Source: Hyphomonas sp.
GTDB lineage: Bacteria > Pseudomonadota > Alphaproteobacteria > Caulobacterales > Hyphomonadaceae
Assembly: GCA_017792365.1 (NCBI GenBank)
Contig: CP051229.1
Span: forward strand, 310,001-374,000
Length of the DNA: 64,000 nt
Reading direction: 5' to 3'
The translations under genes and the position numbers were made by a program. Each line of letters starts with the position of its first letter. The stretch's first letter is position 1. Below the pieces are notes generated by a model, which did not search any database, had not been told where the DNA came from, and saw only the letters and a program-made list of their open reading frames with translations. This document shows positions 55,254 to 63,981 of the stretch, in pieces.

Positions 55254-55748
55254 TCACGCTCCATCACTGTCGACCGCCGTTCGGCATGGGGCGCAGACGC
55301 CTGAGACCTCGACGACTCGCCGCGTCATTTCAAAGCCCGCCGTTTCCGCCTGCTTTCTGAGCAGCCGCTCAAGGCCATTGTCTTCGATCTCGGTTGCGCC
55401 GCCGCATTCCTGACAGAGCAGGAAGATGCATTCATGATCGTGTTCGCGACGGTGACAGGCAACGTAGGCGTTGAGGCTTTCTATCCGCCTTGCGATGCCG
55501 TGCTGGCACAGGGTGTCGAGCAACCGATAGACCGTCGGTGGGCCAAGGTTTCGCCCGGCGATCTCGCTGAGCCTTGCGAGCAACTCGTACGCAGTCAGCG
55601 GGCGTTCGGCGCGCCACAGCTCGCTGACCGCCGCTTCTCGAAGCGGCGTCATCTGCAGGCCGCTCTGACGACAGGCCATGAGCGCGCCGCTCAGACCTTC
55701 GAGTTTCCCTGCGCGCTGCCGACGCGCGTGATGAGTGCCAGCTGCCAT
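55254..55748 (-). CDS. zur: zinc uptake regulator Zur (Fur family)
   Basis: 164 residues: a winged helix (LQMTPLREAAVSELWRAERP, NLGPPTVYRLLDTLCQHGIA) and a dimerisation domain with the structural-zinc cysteines CQEC and CAPC and the regulatory-site region ACHRREHDHECIFLL. The Zur rather than Fur assignment rests on both Cys pairs, the divergent COG0523 gene and the zinc context. A Zur-like box lies 22 bases before its start, so it may repress itself. Confidence 0.9.
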   Translation of the reverse strand: MAAGTHHARRQRAGKLEGLSGALMACRQSGLQMTPLREAAVSELWRAERPLTAYELLARLSEIAGRNLGPPTVYRLLDTLCQHGIARRIESLNAYVACHRREHDHECIFLLCQECGGATEIEDNGLERLLRKQAETAGFEMTRRVVEVSGVCAPCRTAVDSDGA

Positions 55749-55769
55749 CTCAGTGATTCCAAATGTAAT

Positions 55770-55782
55770 GTTATACTATTGC
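55770..55782. promoter_or_regulatory. Zur box candidate c
   Basis: GTTATACTATTGC, extending to GCATAAC on the right, matches the Zur palindrome at 10 of 12 fixed positions. It lies in the divergent region between zur (start 55748) and the COG0523 gene (55848). Confidence 0.7.
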
Positions 55783-55847
55783 ATAACTGCGCCTGATGCA
55801 CCAGAACTCCGCTGACCCTTGAAGCCGCACAAACGGATGGAGCCGGA

Positions 55848-57074
55848 ATGACTAACGCTGAGCTGCAGGCGCAACGACTCCCGGTCACCGTGCTTTCCGG
55901 TTTTCTGGGCGCCGGCAAAACCACGCTGCTCAATCGCGTCCTCAACAACAGGGAAGGACGCAAGGTCGCTGTCATCGTCAACGACATGTCCGAAGTGAAC
56001 ATTGACGCCGATCTGGTGCGCGCGGGCGCCGAGCTGTCGCGCACCGATGAGACCCTCGTCGAAATGTCCAATGGCTGCATCTGCTGCACGCTTCGCGATG
56101 ATCTTCTCGACGAGGTCCGGCGTCTCGCGGCAGAAGGGCGCTTCGATTACCTCCTGATCGAATCCACCGGCATTTCCGAGCCGCTGCCCGTCGCCGCCAC
56201 CTTTGATTTTCGCGACGAGGACGGAGACAGTCTGTCAGACGTTGCGCGGCTCGACACGATGGTGACCGTCGTCGATGCAGTGAATCTCCTGAATGACTAC
56301 GCAAGCCATGACTTCCTGAAAGACCGAGGCGAAACACTGGGGGAAGAGGACGACCGCACATTGGTCCATCTCCTCACTGACCAGATCGAGTTTGCCGACA
56401 TTGTCATTCTGAACAAGGTCGATGACGCAGGGCCCGAGAAAACCGATGCGGCCCGCAAGATCATCCGCAGCCTGAACGCCGACGCCAAAATAATCGAGAC
56501 AAATCACTCCGATGTTCCAGCATCGGCGATCCTCGACACAGGCCTGTTCGACTTTCAGCAGGCTCACGAGCATCCGATGTGGGCGAAGGAACTCTACGGG
56601 TATGCGGACCATACGCCGGAAACCGAGGAGTATGGTGTTGCCTCCTATGTCTACCGCGCGCGGCGGCCGTTTGATCCGCAGGCAATCCATGCGCTGCTGA
56701 ACGGTCCGCTCCCCGGTGTCATCCGCGCAAAGGGGCACTTCTGGATTGCGACGCGCCCGGAATGGGTCGCGGAATTTTCACTCGCGGGCGCGCTGTCCAG
56801 CGTCACGCCGCTCGGCAACTGGTGGGCTTCGGTCCCCAGGGAGCGCTGGCCGAAAGGGAGCAGCGTTACCAACTACATGCAGGAGCACTGGCAGGAGCCA
56901 TGGGGCGACCGCCGTCAGGAGCTGGTGTTCATCGGGGCGGGCATAGACTGGCCAGCCCTTCGCGCGCGACTTGATGATGCGCTCGTCCCGGAACAGATCG
57001 CTACATCGCTGGAGAGCCTGCCCATATCGAGTGACCCATTTCCTCTCTGGCGACGCGCGAACGCCGCAGAGTAG
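55848..57074 (+). CDS. COG0523/CobW-family GTPase, zinc metallochaperone type
   Basis: 408 residues: Walker [10 protein letters not shown] (about 18-26), the metal-binding CxCC in [20 protein letters not shown] (about 76-79), Walker B region [13 protein letters not shown], the base motif NKVD (about 189) and a C-terminal CobW domain ([17 protein letters not shown]). Members under Zur control (ZigA/ZagA type) deliver zinc to client proteins during shortage. It has its own Zur-like box and is followed by DUF1826. Confidence 0.92.
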   Translation: MTNAELQAQRLPVTVLSGFLGAGKTTLLNRVLNNREGRKVAVIVNDMSEVNIDADLVRAGAELSRTDETLVEMSNGCICCTLRDDLLDEVRRLAAEGRFDYLLIESTGISEPLPVAATFDFRDEDGDSLSDVARLDTMVTVVDAVNLLNDYASHDFLKDRGETLGEEDDRTLVHLLTDQIEFADIVILNKVDDAGPEKTDAARKIIRSLNADAKIIETNHSDVPASAILDTGLFDFQQAHEHPMWAKELYGYADHTPETEEYGVASYVYRARRPFDPQAIHALLNGPLPGVIRAKGHFWIATRPEWVAEFSLAGALSSVTPLGNWWASVPRERWPKGSSVTNYMQEHWQEPWGDRRQELVFIGAGIDWPALRARLDDALVPEQIATSLESLPISSDPFPLWRRANAAE

Positions 57075-57092
57075 CTCCCCTTGAACCACGCG

Positions 57093-57749
57093 ATGGCAAC
57101 AAGGATCCCGGACCCCAGTGAACCGGGACCAGGATTCGGGGCCACTGGCGACGCGGGACCGGTCGTGACAGTCCGGGATCCCTCAGACCTCGGCCGTGTC
57201 CATGAAGCCGGGACGTCGGCGGTCATCTGGGATCGTGTGTTGCCGCCGAAAGCCTTATCGGAGCTGAGCGCGGTTTGCGCGATGCCGGTTCCGGACAGCG
57301 CCTTTCGCTCGTCCGTAGACGGCATTGCGATGCAAATAGACCGGCTTTGTCAGACATGGGCGTGCTTCTCTGGTGAGGCGCGGATCTGGTTGGCAAATGA
57401 CATCCAACAGCTCGCGCAACACTTTGGCCGGGTTCTGCGCGTGTCGCACCTGCACGTTCGTGTCGAGTTCGTGCGCGATGACGCCTGCCGGAGATTTCAC
57501 CGAGATGTGGTGAAAGCTCGCATGATCTGCACATACAGCGGCCCAGGAACGCAATTCGGTTTGGCCGTCGGCGAGAAACAACCCGAGGACATCGAAAGCG
57601 TACCGACCGGATGCCCTGTGCTCCTGAAGGGAAAGCTATGGCCGGACGACCGCCAGGATCAACTCGTCCATCGCTCACCACCAATCGAGGGCACGGGTGC
57701 ATGTCGTCTGGTCGTCGTCATCGACGACGCCGACGTCGTCGCGCGGTGA
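57093..57749 (+). CDS. DUF1826 protein
   Basis: About 218 residues with the DUF1826 pattern: VIWDRVLPPKALSELSAV, RVLRVSHLHVRVEFVRDDAC, RRFHRDVVKARMICTYSGPG and GCPVLLKGKLWP with a final VHRSPPIEGTGACRLVVVID. His-x-Asp and Cys residues could bind a metal. The family is of unknown function but recurs beside Zur-type COG0523 genes. A TTG at 57081 is an alternative start. It is probably co-transcribed with the GTPase (6-18 bases apart). Confidence 0.82.
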   Translation: MATRIPDPSEPGPGFGATGDAGPVVTVRDPSDLGRVHEAGTSAVIWDRVLPPKALSELSAVCAMPVPDSAFRSSVDGIAMQIDRLCQTWACFSGEARIWLANDIQQLAQHFGRVLRVSHLHVRVEFVRDDACRRFHRDVVKARMICTYSGPGTQFGLAVGEKQPEDIESVPTGCPVLLKGKLWPDDRQDQLVHRSPPIEGTGACRLVVVIDDADVVAR

Positions 57750-57811
57750 CCTGATCTCAAGTCTTGTCAAAGCGCCCAGCAAGCATCGATCTGTCGCTCG
57801 GAATCGACCGG

Positions 57812-58582
57812 CTATGGTCCGGCCAGCTCGAAACGGCGACGCACAGAGGAAAACGTCACCTCGGGCGTGTCAAACGCTCTGCCGATCGCGCCTGCCTCGA
57901 TCAGCTCAGCTGGCGTCCCGCAACTCACGCCGCCGGCGCCGTCGAGCAGCCAGATCCTGTCAGCCAGTTCAAGCGAGAGATCGAGATCGTGACTTGAGAG
58001 CAGGACGCAGAGCCCGCGTGCGCGGGCCTGCCTGCGCAGCAGGCTCATGACCTCAACGCGTCCGGGCAGGTCAAGAAACGCAGTAATCTCGTCAAGCACC
58101 ATCAGTCGCGGTGTCTGGGCGATCGCCCGTGCGATCATCACGCGCTGGCGTTCGCCGTCGCTGAGATCATCGAAGAAACGGCCGCGGAAATCGCTAGCGC
58201 TTGCCTGGCTGAGCGCATCCTCGCAGATGTTCAGGTCTTCGGCAGTCAGCGCGTCCTGCCAACCCGTGAATGGCTGGCGCCCGAGCATCACCACGTCATC
58301 CACCCTCAGGCCCGGACTGAAGGTCCGCTCGGTCAGGACGACGGCGATTAGCTGGGCGCGGTTTGCGCCGCGCATGTTGTCGATCGCCTGACCATCGAGC
58401 TCGACCTCGCCTGACATCGCCGGCTGCAGTCCCGCGATCGTGCGCATCAGTGTCGACTTTCCGGCGCCGTTGCGGCCGAGGATGCAGATGAACTCGCCCG
58501 GCGCAGCGTCCAGATCAATTGGTCCCACGACCGGCGGCGCGTTGCGATCGTATCCGGCCCCGAGTTTGGTCAGCCGCAACAT
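57812..58582 (-). CDS. FecE/BtuD-type ABC ATPase of a zinc-regulated importer
   Basis: 256 residues: Walker A LGRNGAGKST, the signature LSDGERQRVMIARA, Walker B RLMVLDEI and H-loop SSHD. The last gene of the leftward operon receptor-binding protein-permease-ATPase. The ATG at 58582 overlaps the permease stop. The subfamily serves siderophores, cobalamin or haem; zinc control here suggests a zinc complex as substrate. Confidence 0.9.
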   Translation of the reverse strand: MLRLTKLGAGYDRNAPPVVGPIDLDAAPGEFICILGRNGAGKSTLMRTIAGLQPAMSGEVELDGQAIDNMRGANRAQLIAVVLTERTFSPGLRVDDVVMLGRQPFTGWQDALTAEDLNICEDALSQASASDFRGRFFDDLSDGERQRVMIARAIAQTPRLMVLDEITAFLDLPGRVEVMSLLRRQARARGLCVLLSSHDLDLSLELADRIWLLDGAGGVSCGTPAELIEAGAIGRAFDTPEVTFSSVRRRFELAGP

Positions 58583-59613
58583 CAGCGCCACCCCTTCACG
58601 GTCGGAGAATAGACAAGGATCAGGATCACGATCGGTGCGCCGACCATCGCGAGGATGGCGTTTAGGTGCAGGAAGTGCTGCTCCCATGGGGCATGCACGA
58701 TGACATCACCCATCAGCGCGAGCAGCGCGCCGCCAAGGGCCGCCAGCGGGAGCAGGGGGAGGATGCGAGCGCTGCCTGCAAGCGCTCGGGCGAAGTGCGG
58801 TGCAATCAGGCCGATGAAGGACACCGGCCCGCAGAACGCAACAACCGGCGCAACGAGCGCCACCGTCGCCGCCAGCGCGAGCCACCGCAGCGAGCTGACC
58901 TTCACGCCAAGGCTCTTCGCGTAGGTTTCGCCGAGCAGCAGCGACGTCAGCGGCTTTGCAGTGAACACCGCAAGGGCGATGCCGCCAAGAACAGGTGCGG
59001 CCAGCCACGGCAGGTTGGCCGCCTCGACACCTGCAAAGCTAGCATCGCTCCAGCCGCCATAGACGCGGCCTCCGGCGCGGGCCGCAAAATGGAGCAGCAC
59101 GCTGGTGACGCCCTGAGCGGTGAAACCGATCATGAGGCCGACGACCAGAAGCGTGATCGCGCCGATCTTCCGGCCGAGCGCCAGCATGAAGACTGCAGTA
59201 AGCGCGACGCCGATCGCCGCGGCGACGGTGATGCTGGGCCCCGAGAATACGGTGAGGAAAGATACTGCCGCCGGTCCGGCGAATGCAGCTGCTGTCACAG
59301 TCAGGGCGACCCCCAGTTGTCCGCCAGCTAGGAGGCCAAGCGACCAGGCGTCGGCCACCGGGTTACGGAAGAGTGCCTGCATCAGCACGCCTGCAATCCC
59401 CAGAGCCCCGCCTGCAATGATCGCCGTCAGCACGCGGGGCAGGCGAATATCGAGCACGATCTGGGAAACCAGCTCGTCGCCCTGCAAGCCGGCCAGAGCC
59501 GACAGCGCATCGCCGAACGAGAGCGAAATCTGCCCAAACGCCAGAGCGTACAGCGACAGCGCGGCAAGCCCGACAAGTAGTGTCAGGCTGCTAGTTGTGA
59601 CCCGTGCCCCCAT
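58582..59613 (-). CDS. FecCD/BtuC-type ABC permease
   Basis: 343 residues with about 9-10 membrane helices. Family motifs are LDIRLPRVLTAIIAGGALGI, GVLMQALFRNPVADAWSLGL, LGVKVSSLRWLALAATVALV and GPVSFIGLIAPHFARAL. The ATG at 59613 lies 23 bases inside the end of the binding-protein gene, and its stop overlaps the ATPase start, so translation is coupled. Confidence 0.92.
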   Translation of the reverse strand: MGARVTTSSLTLLVGLAALSLYALAFGQISLSFGDALSALAGLQGDELVSQIVLDIRLPRVLTAIIAGGALGIAGVLMQALFRNPVADAWSLGLLAGGQLGVALTVTAAAFAGPAAVSFLTVFSGPSITVAAAIGVALTAVFMLALGRKIGAITLLVVGLMIGFTAQGVTSVLLHFAARAGGRVYGGWSDASFAGVEAANLPWLAAPVLGGIALAVFTAKPLTSLLLGETYAKSLGVKVSSLRWLALAATVALVAPVVAFCGPVSFIGLIAPHFARALAGSARILPLLPLAALGGALLALMGDVIVHAPWEQHFLHLNAILAMVGAPIVILILVYSPTVKGWR

Positions 59614-60803
59614 CCCCGGCCTCCCACGTTTCCGGCTGGAAGTAGCGGTAGTCCCCATCCCGCAATTCCGGGTGCGCGATCTTGATCAGGTCGGACAGGA
59701 GCCAGTCGGGGCGGATATGCCCCATCTCCCAAACCTCCCATGAATCCGCGTCCGGATGCCTCCGCCCGGGCTGCCAGAACACACAGTCCTCGCGGTAAGC
59801 CTTGAAGCGCTCCAGCAGGTCGTGCCGGGTGTACACCGTCGAGAGCGGATCGCGGATCATCCAGCAGTCGGCATCGGTCGCGGACTCCAGCAGCTGTTCC
59901 GTCGATAGCCGCGAAAATGTATCGAGCCTGGGATCGTCCTCTTTGCCCAGCACCAGTTCGACGTTGGCGTCACGGATCAGTGCAGCGTCAGCGTTGCGCT
60001 GCGTAACGGACCAGCGATCGCCGCTTCCCTCATACCACGCCCAGAGTAGCGAACGTCGTGGCTGGGCGGAGGCCAGCTCTTTCAGTCGAGCCACTTCCTG
60101 CTCTACGTCAAAGACGAAGTTCTGCGCCTCCTGCTCACGCCCGACCAGCAATCCGACAAGCTCAACCCACTCGACGCGACCCATGTAGTGGGGCTCGGCA
60201 TCGATGAATGTCGGGACAACGGGTATACCCAGCGTCCGCACGCGTTCGATCTGCTGCGTGTGGGTCAGATCCGCCATGCGAACCAGAAAGACATCTGGCC
60301 GCGAAGCGACGGCGCATCCAGCGTGGGCGGCTGGTGCCAGCCATAACCCACCTGCTGTATCTCGCCCGCCTTCACTCGGCCTCGTATCCCGTCGTCATAG
60401 CTCGAATGCCCGCCCACCGCGACGATACGGTCCTCGACATCCAGCGCTCTCAGGATGGCCTCGTGAGCCTGTTCGTTGACCGCAATTCGTTCGACTGGCG
60501 TCCTGATGATCGTCGCATTGGCGAGATCGCCAGTGAGCTCCGGCGGGGTCGTCTCGCGAGGGACGAGTACAAGCCGGGCGCGTTGTTTCGGGCCATCCGA
60601 AGCGCCGCCCAGGCGATGACGGACGCTTCAATGTCCACGACATGGTAGTTGTCACGCTCGTAGATCCTGAATGTCTCGGTGTAGTCGAGCGGCAATGCCT
60701 TTGCAGCTTCGGGCGCGACCTGCAGCTCGGCATGCGGGGGCGGGGACTCGCTCCCGCAACCCGCCAGCAGAAGCGCAACGACCGAAGCGGCGAACCAGCG
60801 CAT
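59591..60803 (-). pseudogene. periplasmic binding lipoprotein of the importer, two frameshifts
   Basis: The ATG at 60803 opens a lipoprotein signal (VVALLLAGC) and FRIYERDNYHVVDIEASVIA. Near 60585 the match shifts to RLVLVPRETTPPELTGDLAN, VEDRIVAVGGHSSYDDGIRG, and near 60290 to VFLVRMADLTHTQQIERVRT, PVVPTFIDAEPHYMGRVEWV, ending at 59591. The first break is repaired by one C in a CCC run. The fold is a class III (BtuF/FecB-like) binding protein; the single-domain helix-linked type fits siderophore or metal complexes. The start overlaps the receptor stop. Confidence 0.82.
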
Positions 60804-63007
60804 CAGAACGCATACCTCAAGGTGGCGCGGAACTGGCGCGGCACGCCGGGTGACACATTGGTCACCGCCGTGCGCGATCCGCCGAAGTAGTAGAAATACT
60901 CTTCGTCGAGCACATTGGTGACCGACAGATCGACGGCGACATCTTCGTACTCGGGATGTCTGACGGTCGCCGACAGGTTGAGCAGGTCGAACTGTCCATC
61001 GGACGCCGAGTTGTCGACAGTGATGAAGTAGTCGTCATACCATTCGTATGTCGCGCGCGCCGTGAGCCATGACGTGAAGTCGTGTTTCAGCTCGGCATAG
61101 AACATATGCTCCGGCACGCCTTGAGGCGTAGTGCCCGAGAAGTCGAGCGGTCCGCCAAACGTATCGACCGTGAACTCTTCCCACTTCGGATCGAGGTAGG
61201 TGTAGTTGATCATCATAGATGTGGCGTCAGTCGGGAATACGCGCAGCGACGCTTCGAGTCCCTGGCTGGAATAGAGCTGTCCAGTGGTCGCCAGCGTGGA
61301 TGGCCCGGTCGGATCAGGGTTGGTGACAAACGTCCTGCGGTTTTCCTGCTCGAGGTAGAAGATCGCCGTCTCCCACTCCAGACCGCCGTCGAGCGCGCGG
61401 CCTTTCCAGCCAAGTTCATAGCTATCGATCGTGGTCGGCTTCTCCACGCGCTCGTACTGCGCCGGATCCCACTGCCATGCGGGGCCGAAATTCGAATTGA
61501 AGCCACGGCCGAAACTCGCATAGACGATCCCCGGACCGTAATCGTAGTCCAGTGCAACCTTGGGAGCGAATGCGCCTTCGTCGCCCGTTGCGCGCTCATT
61601 GGTCGGCGCGGCGCCGGCGATCGAGAAATCGATTTCGCGTTCGAACGCGTCGTACCGCGCGCCAACTGTCAGCGTGAGCGCATCTGTCAGCGCGATCTCG
61701 TCTTGGATAAAGGCGCCCCAGAATGTGTTGGTCGCTTCCGAAGCCGTACGCGGCTCGTCCACGACAAAGCACGGGTCATTCCGATTGACGACTTCGCCCG
61801 TCTCGTAATTCACGAGAATTGCGTAGAACTTGAACCCGCAAGAACCGTCGAAGAACGGGTCGTTCTGTCCGCTCCAGTTGTCCTGCTCGTCGAGCGTCGC
61901 ACGCTCTGCACTCACGCCGCCGACCAGCGTGTGTCGACCCAGCGACCATTCAGCAGTCGCTTCGCCGACAAATACGTCGGTGTCATTGCGCGACGCAAAA
62001 CCATTGACCCCGAAGATCGAGTTTGCAGGGTCGAACTCGAAATAGTCGTAGAAGTTCAGACGCACATCGCTTTCGAAACGACGCGCCTGTCCGGTAAACG
62101 TAAGTGTCAGGTTGTCATTGACCTCGTGCGCATAGCGCGCCGCGCCGATCCAGCCCTCGACATTGTTCCGCGTCGGCTCATGGCCAAGGAAACTTTCAAC
62201 TCCGCCAAGCACATCGACGACCGTGCCGTCGGCGAGCGCCGGGATCGCGCTGGGAACTTCCGCTTCGCGATCGAAGACGTTCAGGTAGGTAGTGAGTTCG
62301 CCGCGATCGCTGAGAGGGATGACGCCCTTGAGGAAGATGTTGCCGATCGACCGGGCGCTATTCTCGCGCCAACCCTCGTAGTCCTCATAGCTGATGCTGG
62401 CGAGTATGCCCGCATCGCCGATCTTCCGCTCAATCACGGCCTCTGCGCGGTAGTAGTCATCGCTGCCGGCGCTCAGGGAGAGACTGGTGGCGTCTTCCCG
62501 CGGCGTGCGCGTGATGTAGTTGATCGCACCCGCGATAGCGCCGCGCCCATACAGCGCGGAAACCGGGCCGCGGACGATGTCGATCTGTTCGACAGCCGCG
62601 TAGGGGACCTCGGTCAGCAGAACCTCTTCGTCGGGCCCGACAAAGGGCACTCCGTCGATCAGCGCAAGGAATGTGTCGTTGCCATGGTTGCCCGTAACGC
62701 CACGGATCGAGACGAATGGAAACTCGTCGGCGTCGCCTTCGCCGCGCCGGAAGTAGACGCCCGGCACGCCACGAAACTCGTCCGTGCCGTAGGTGAACCC
62801 CTCGGCCCGGAGTTCGTCGACACTACGAACCGTGACGGCGGCAGGGGTCTCCAGCAATTCCTTCTCAGTGCGTGTCGCTGTGACGACCACCGTCTCGTTT
62901 GACTGTCCGCCGTCCTGCTGCGCAACCGCATTTCCCGGTAGGATTGTTGAGGCGACCAGGTAGCCGCCAAACAGGCAGGCCTGACGCAAAGAGAGCCGCA
63001 AACGCAT
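60803..63007 (-). CDS. TonB-dependent receptor of the zinc-regulated importer
   Basis: 734 residues: a signal peptide to about residue 29, the TonB box region ETVVVTATRTEKELLETPAA, the plug (FVSIRGVTGNHGNDTFLALI, VEQIDIVRGPVSALYGRGAI) and a barrel ending PRQFRATLRYAF. An extracellular loop holds two cysteines (DGSCGFKF and NDPCFVVDEP). A Zur-like box lies 24 bases before the ATG. Its stop overlaps the binding-protein ATG. The probable substrate is zinc or a zinc complex (ZnuD-like role). Confidence 0.9.
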   Translation of the reverse strand: MRLRLSLRQACLFGGYLVASTILPGNAVAQQDGGQSNETVVVTATRTEKELLETPAAVTVRSVDELRAEGFTYGTDEFRGVPGVYFRRGEGDADEFPFVSIRGVTGNHGNDTFLALIDGVPFVGPDEEVLLTEVPYAAVEQIDIVRGPVSALYGRGAIAGAINYITRTPREDATSLSLSAGSDDYYRAEAVIERKIGDAGILASISYEDYEGWRENSARSIGNIFLKGVIPLSDRGELTTYLNVFDREAEVPSAIPALADGTVVDVLGGVESFLGHEPTRNNVEGWIGAARYAHEVNDNLTLTFTGQARRFESDVRLNFYDYFEFDPANSIFGVNGFASRNDTDVFVGEATAEWSLGRHTLVGGVSAERATLDEQDNWSGQNDPFFDGSCGFKFYAILVNYETGEVVNRNDPCFVVDEPRTASEATNTFWGAFIQDEIALTDALTLTVGARYDAFEREIDFSIAGAAPTNERATGDEGAFAPKVALDYDYGPGIVYASFGRGFNSNFGPAWQWDPAQYERVEKPTTIDSYELGWKGRALDGGLEWETAIFYLEQENRRTFVTNPDPTGPSTLATTGQLYSSQGLEASLRVFPTDATSMMINYTYLDPKWEEFTVDTFGGPLDFSGTTPQGVPEHMFYAELKHDFTSWLTARATYEWYDDYFITVDNSASDGQFDLLNLSATVRHPEYEDVAVDLSVTNVLDEEYFYYFGGSRTAVTNVSPGVPRQFRATLRYAF

Positions 63008-63030
63008 GGAAATTCCCCGACAATAGTAAT

Positions 63031-63043
63031 GTTATATCGTTCC
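63031..63043. promoter_or_regulatory. Zur box candidate d
   Basis: GTTATATCGTTCC keeps one complete half-site (GTTATA, preceded by TAAT) and about 8-9 of 12 fixed positions. It lies 24 bases before the receptor ATG. Weaker than the other boxes on the right side. Confidence 0.55.
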
Positions 63044-63181
63044 ATTATTTGGGATGACTGCATCTCGCAAGTCCGATCCGATCGAAATTGCGATGGCGGT
63101 TATCTCTTCAGGGCGGCCGGCTTGTGTTCAGGAGTTCGGTCCGGGCCTCGGATGGCCGTGCCGGCGACCGGCGCCTGATCG

Positions 63182-63898
63182 CTAGGGGGCATAACCAACC
63201 CAGCCGCGCCAGGTGAATGCAGCGTAGAACTGTTCGACGTTGCGAAGTCCGCCGGACTCGAGAATCTGCTGATCGAACGTGGGATCGAACATAGTGTCGC
63301 TCGCCGTCACGGCTTGAAGCGCCTTTTGCAACATCATCGGGTCAGCTCCAGAGGCGAGCGCGAACCGCGCATAGCGAGCCAGCCAGATGCTGCGATCAGG
63401 TTCGGACTGGGGAAAGCTGGAATGCGCGACAACAAACGGCGCGCCGGGCTTCAATCGCCGCACGACCTCGGCGACCGTGTTGCGCCGGTCGTCAGCGGTG
63501 AGGAAATGCAACGTCAGGAAGCTGGTCGCCCCATCGAACGGGCCCTCCGGCGCGTCGTCAATGTATCCATAATGAAAGCAGACCCGGGAAGCTTCATCCC
63601 CCATGACCGATCTTGCCTTGTCGAGCATCGCCCGCGCAGGATCGACGCCGGTGAAGGACCACCCGGGGTTCGCGTCAGCCAGCGCGCGCAGCTCCAGTCC
63701 ACCGCCGGCGCCATGAACGAGAATGTGTGCGTCCTCTCGCGCCTGTTCCCGCAGTAGGATGCTCGCCATGAGATGAAGGGCTGACAGCCCCGGCGTGAAC
63801 CGTCGTGGACCCTCGGCATAGCCTTCAACATGAACGGATCCTCGAACGCGGCGAGGAACGGGTTCTGGGTTTGGGGATTTGAATTGCGAGCCATGCAT
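63182..63898 (-). CDS. class I SAM-dependent methyltransferase
   Basis: 238 residues with a Rossmann methyltransferase fold: motif I ILVHGAGGGLELRAL, motif II region WSFTGVDPARAMLDKA, FDGATSFLTLHFL and FVVAHSSFPQSEPDRS. CmoA-like and small-molecule methyltransferases are both possible. The ATG at 63898 is chosen because AAGGG lies just upstream; the codon before it is a possible GTG start. A Zur-like box lies about 70 bases upstream. Confidence 0.82.
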   Translation of the reverse strand: MHGSQFKSPNPEPVPRRVRGSVHVEGYAEGPRRFTPGLSALHLMASILLREQAREDAHILVHGAGGGLELRALADANPGWSFTGVDPARAMLDKARSVMGDEASRVCFHYGYIDDAPEGPFDGATSFLTLHFLTADDRRNTVAEVVRRLKPGAPFVVAHSSFPQSEPDRSIWLARYARFALASGADPMMLQKALQAVTASDTMFDPTFDQQILESGGLRNVEQFYAAFTWRGWVGYAP

Positions 63899-63968
63899 CA
63901 CCCTTCATCGCTTCCAGTCGGAGCCTCCTGAACGGCATCTCCTTCAAAGGCGCCATACAAGCAAGAGT

Positions 63969-63981
63969 GATATAATGTAAC
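63969..63981. promoter_or_regulatory. Zur box candidate e
   Basis: On the minus strand GTTACATTATATC matches the Zur palindrome at 10 of 12 fixed positions. It lies about 70 bases before the methyltransferase start; a gene beyond the window edge on the plus strand could share it. Confidence 0.65.

Noticed and set aside
58666-59331. long open frame opposite the ABC permease
   Set aside because: It mirrors the conserved permease on the other strand; its product is Arg/Glu/Gln-rich with no domain.
61082-62902. 606-codon open frame opposite the zinc-linked receptor
   Set aside because: It is antisense to a clear TonB receptor and its product has no recognisable family; GC-rich third positions keep such frames open.
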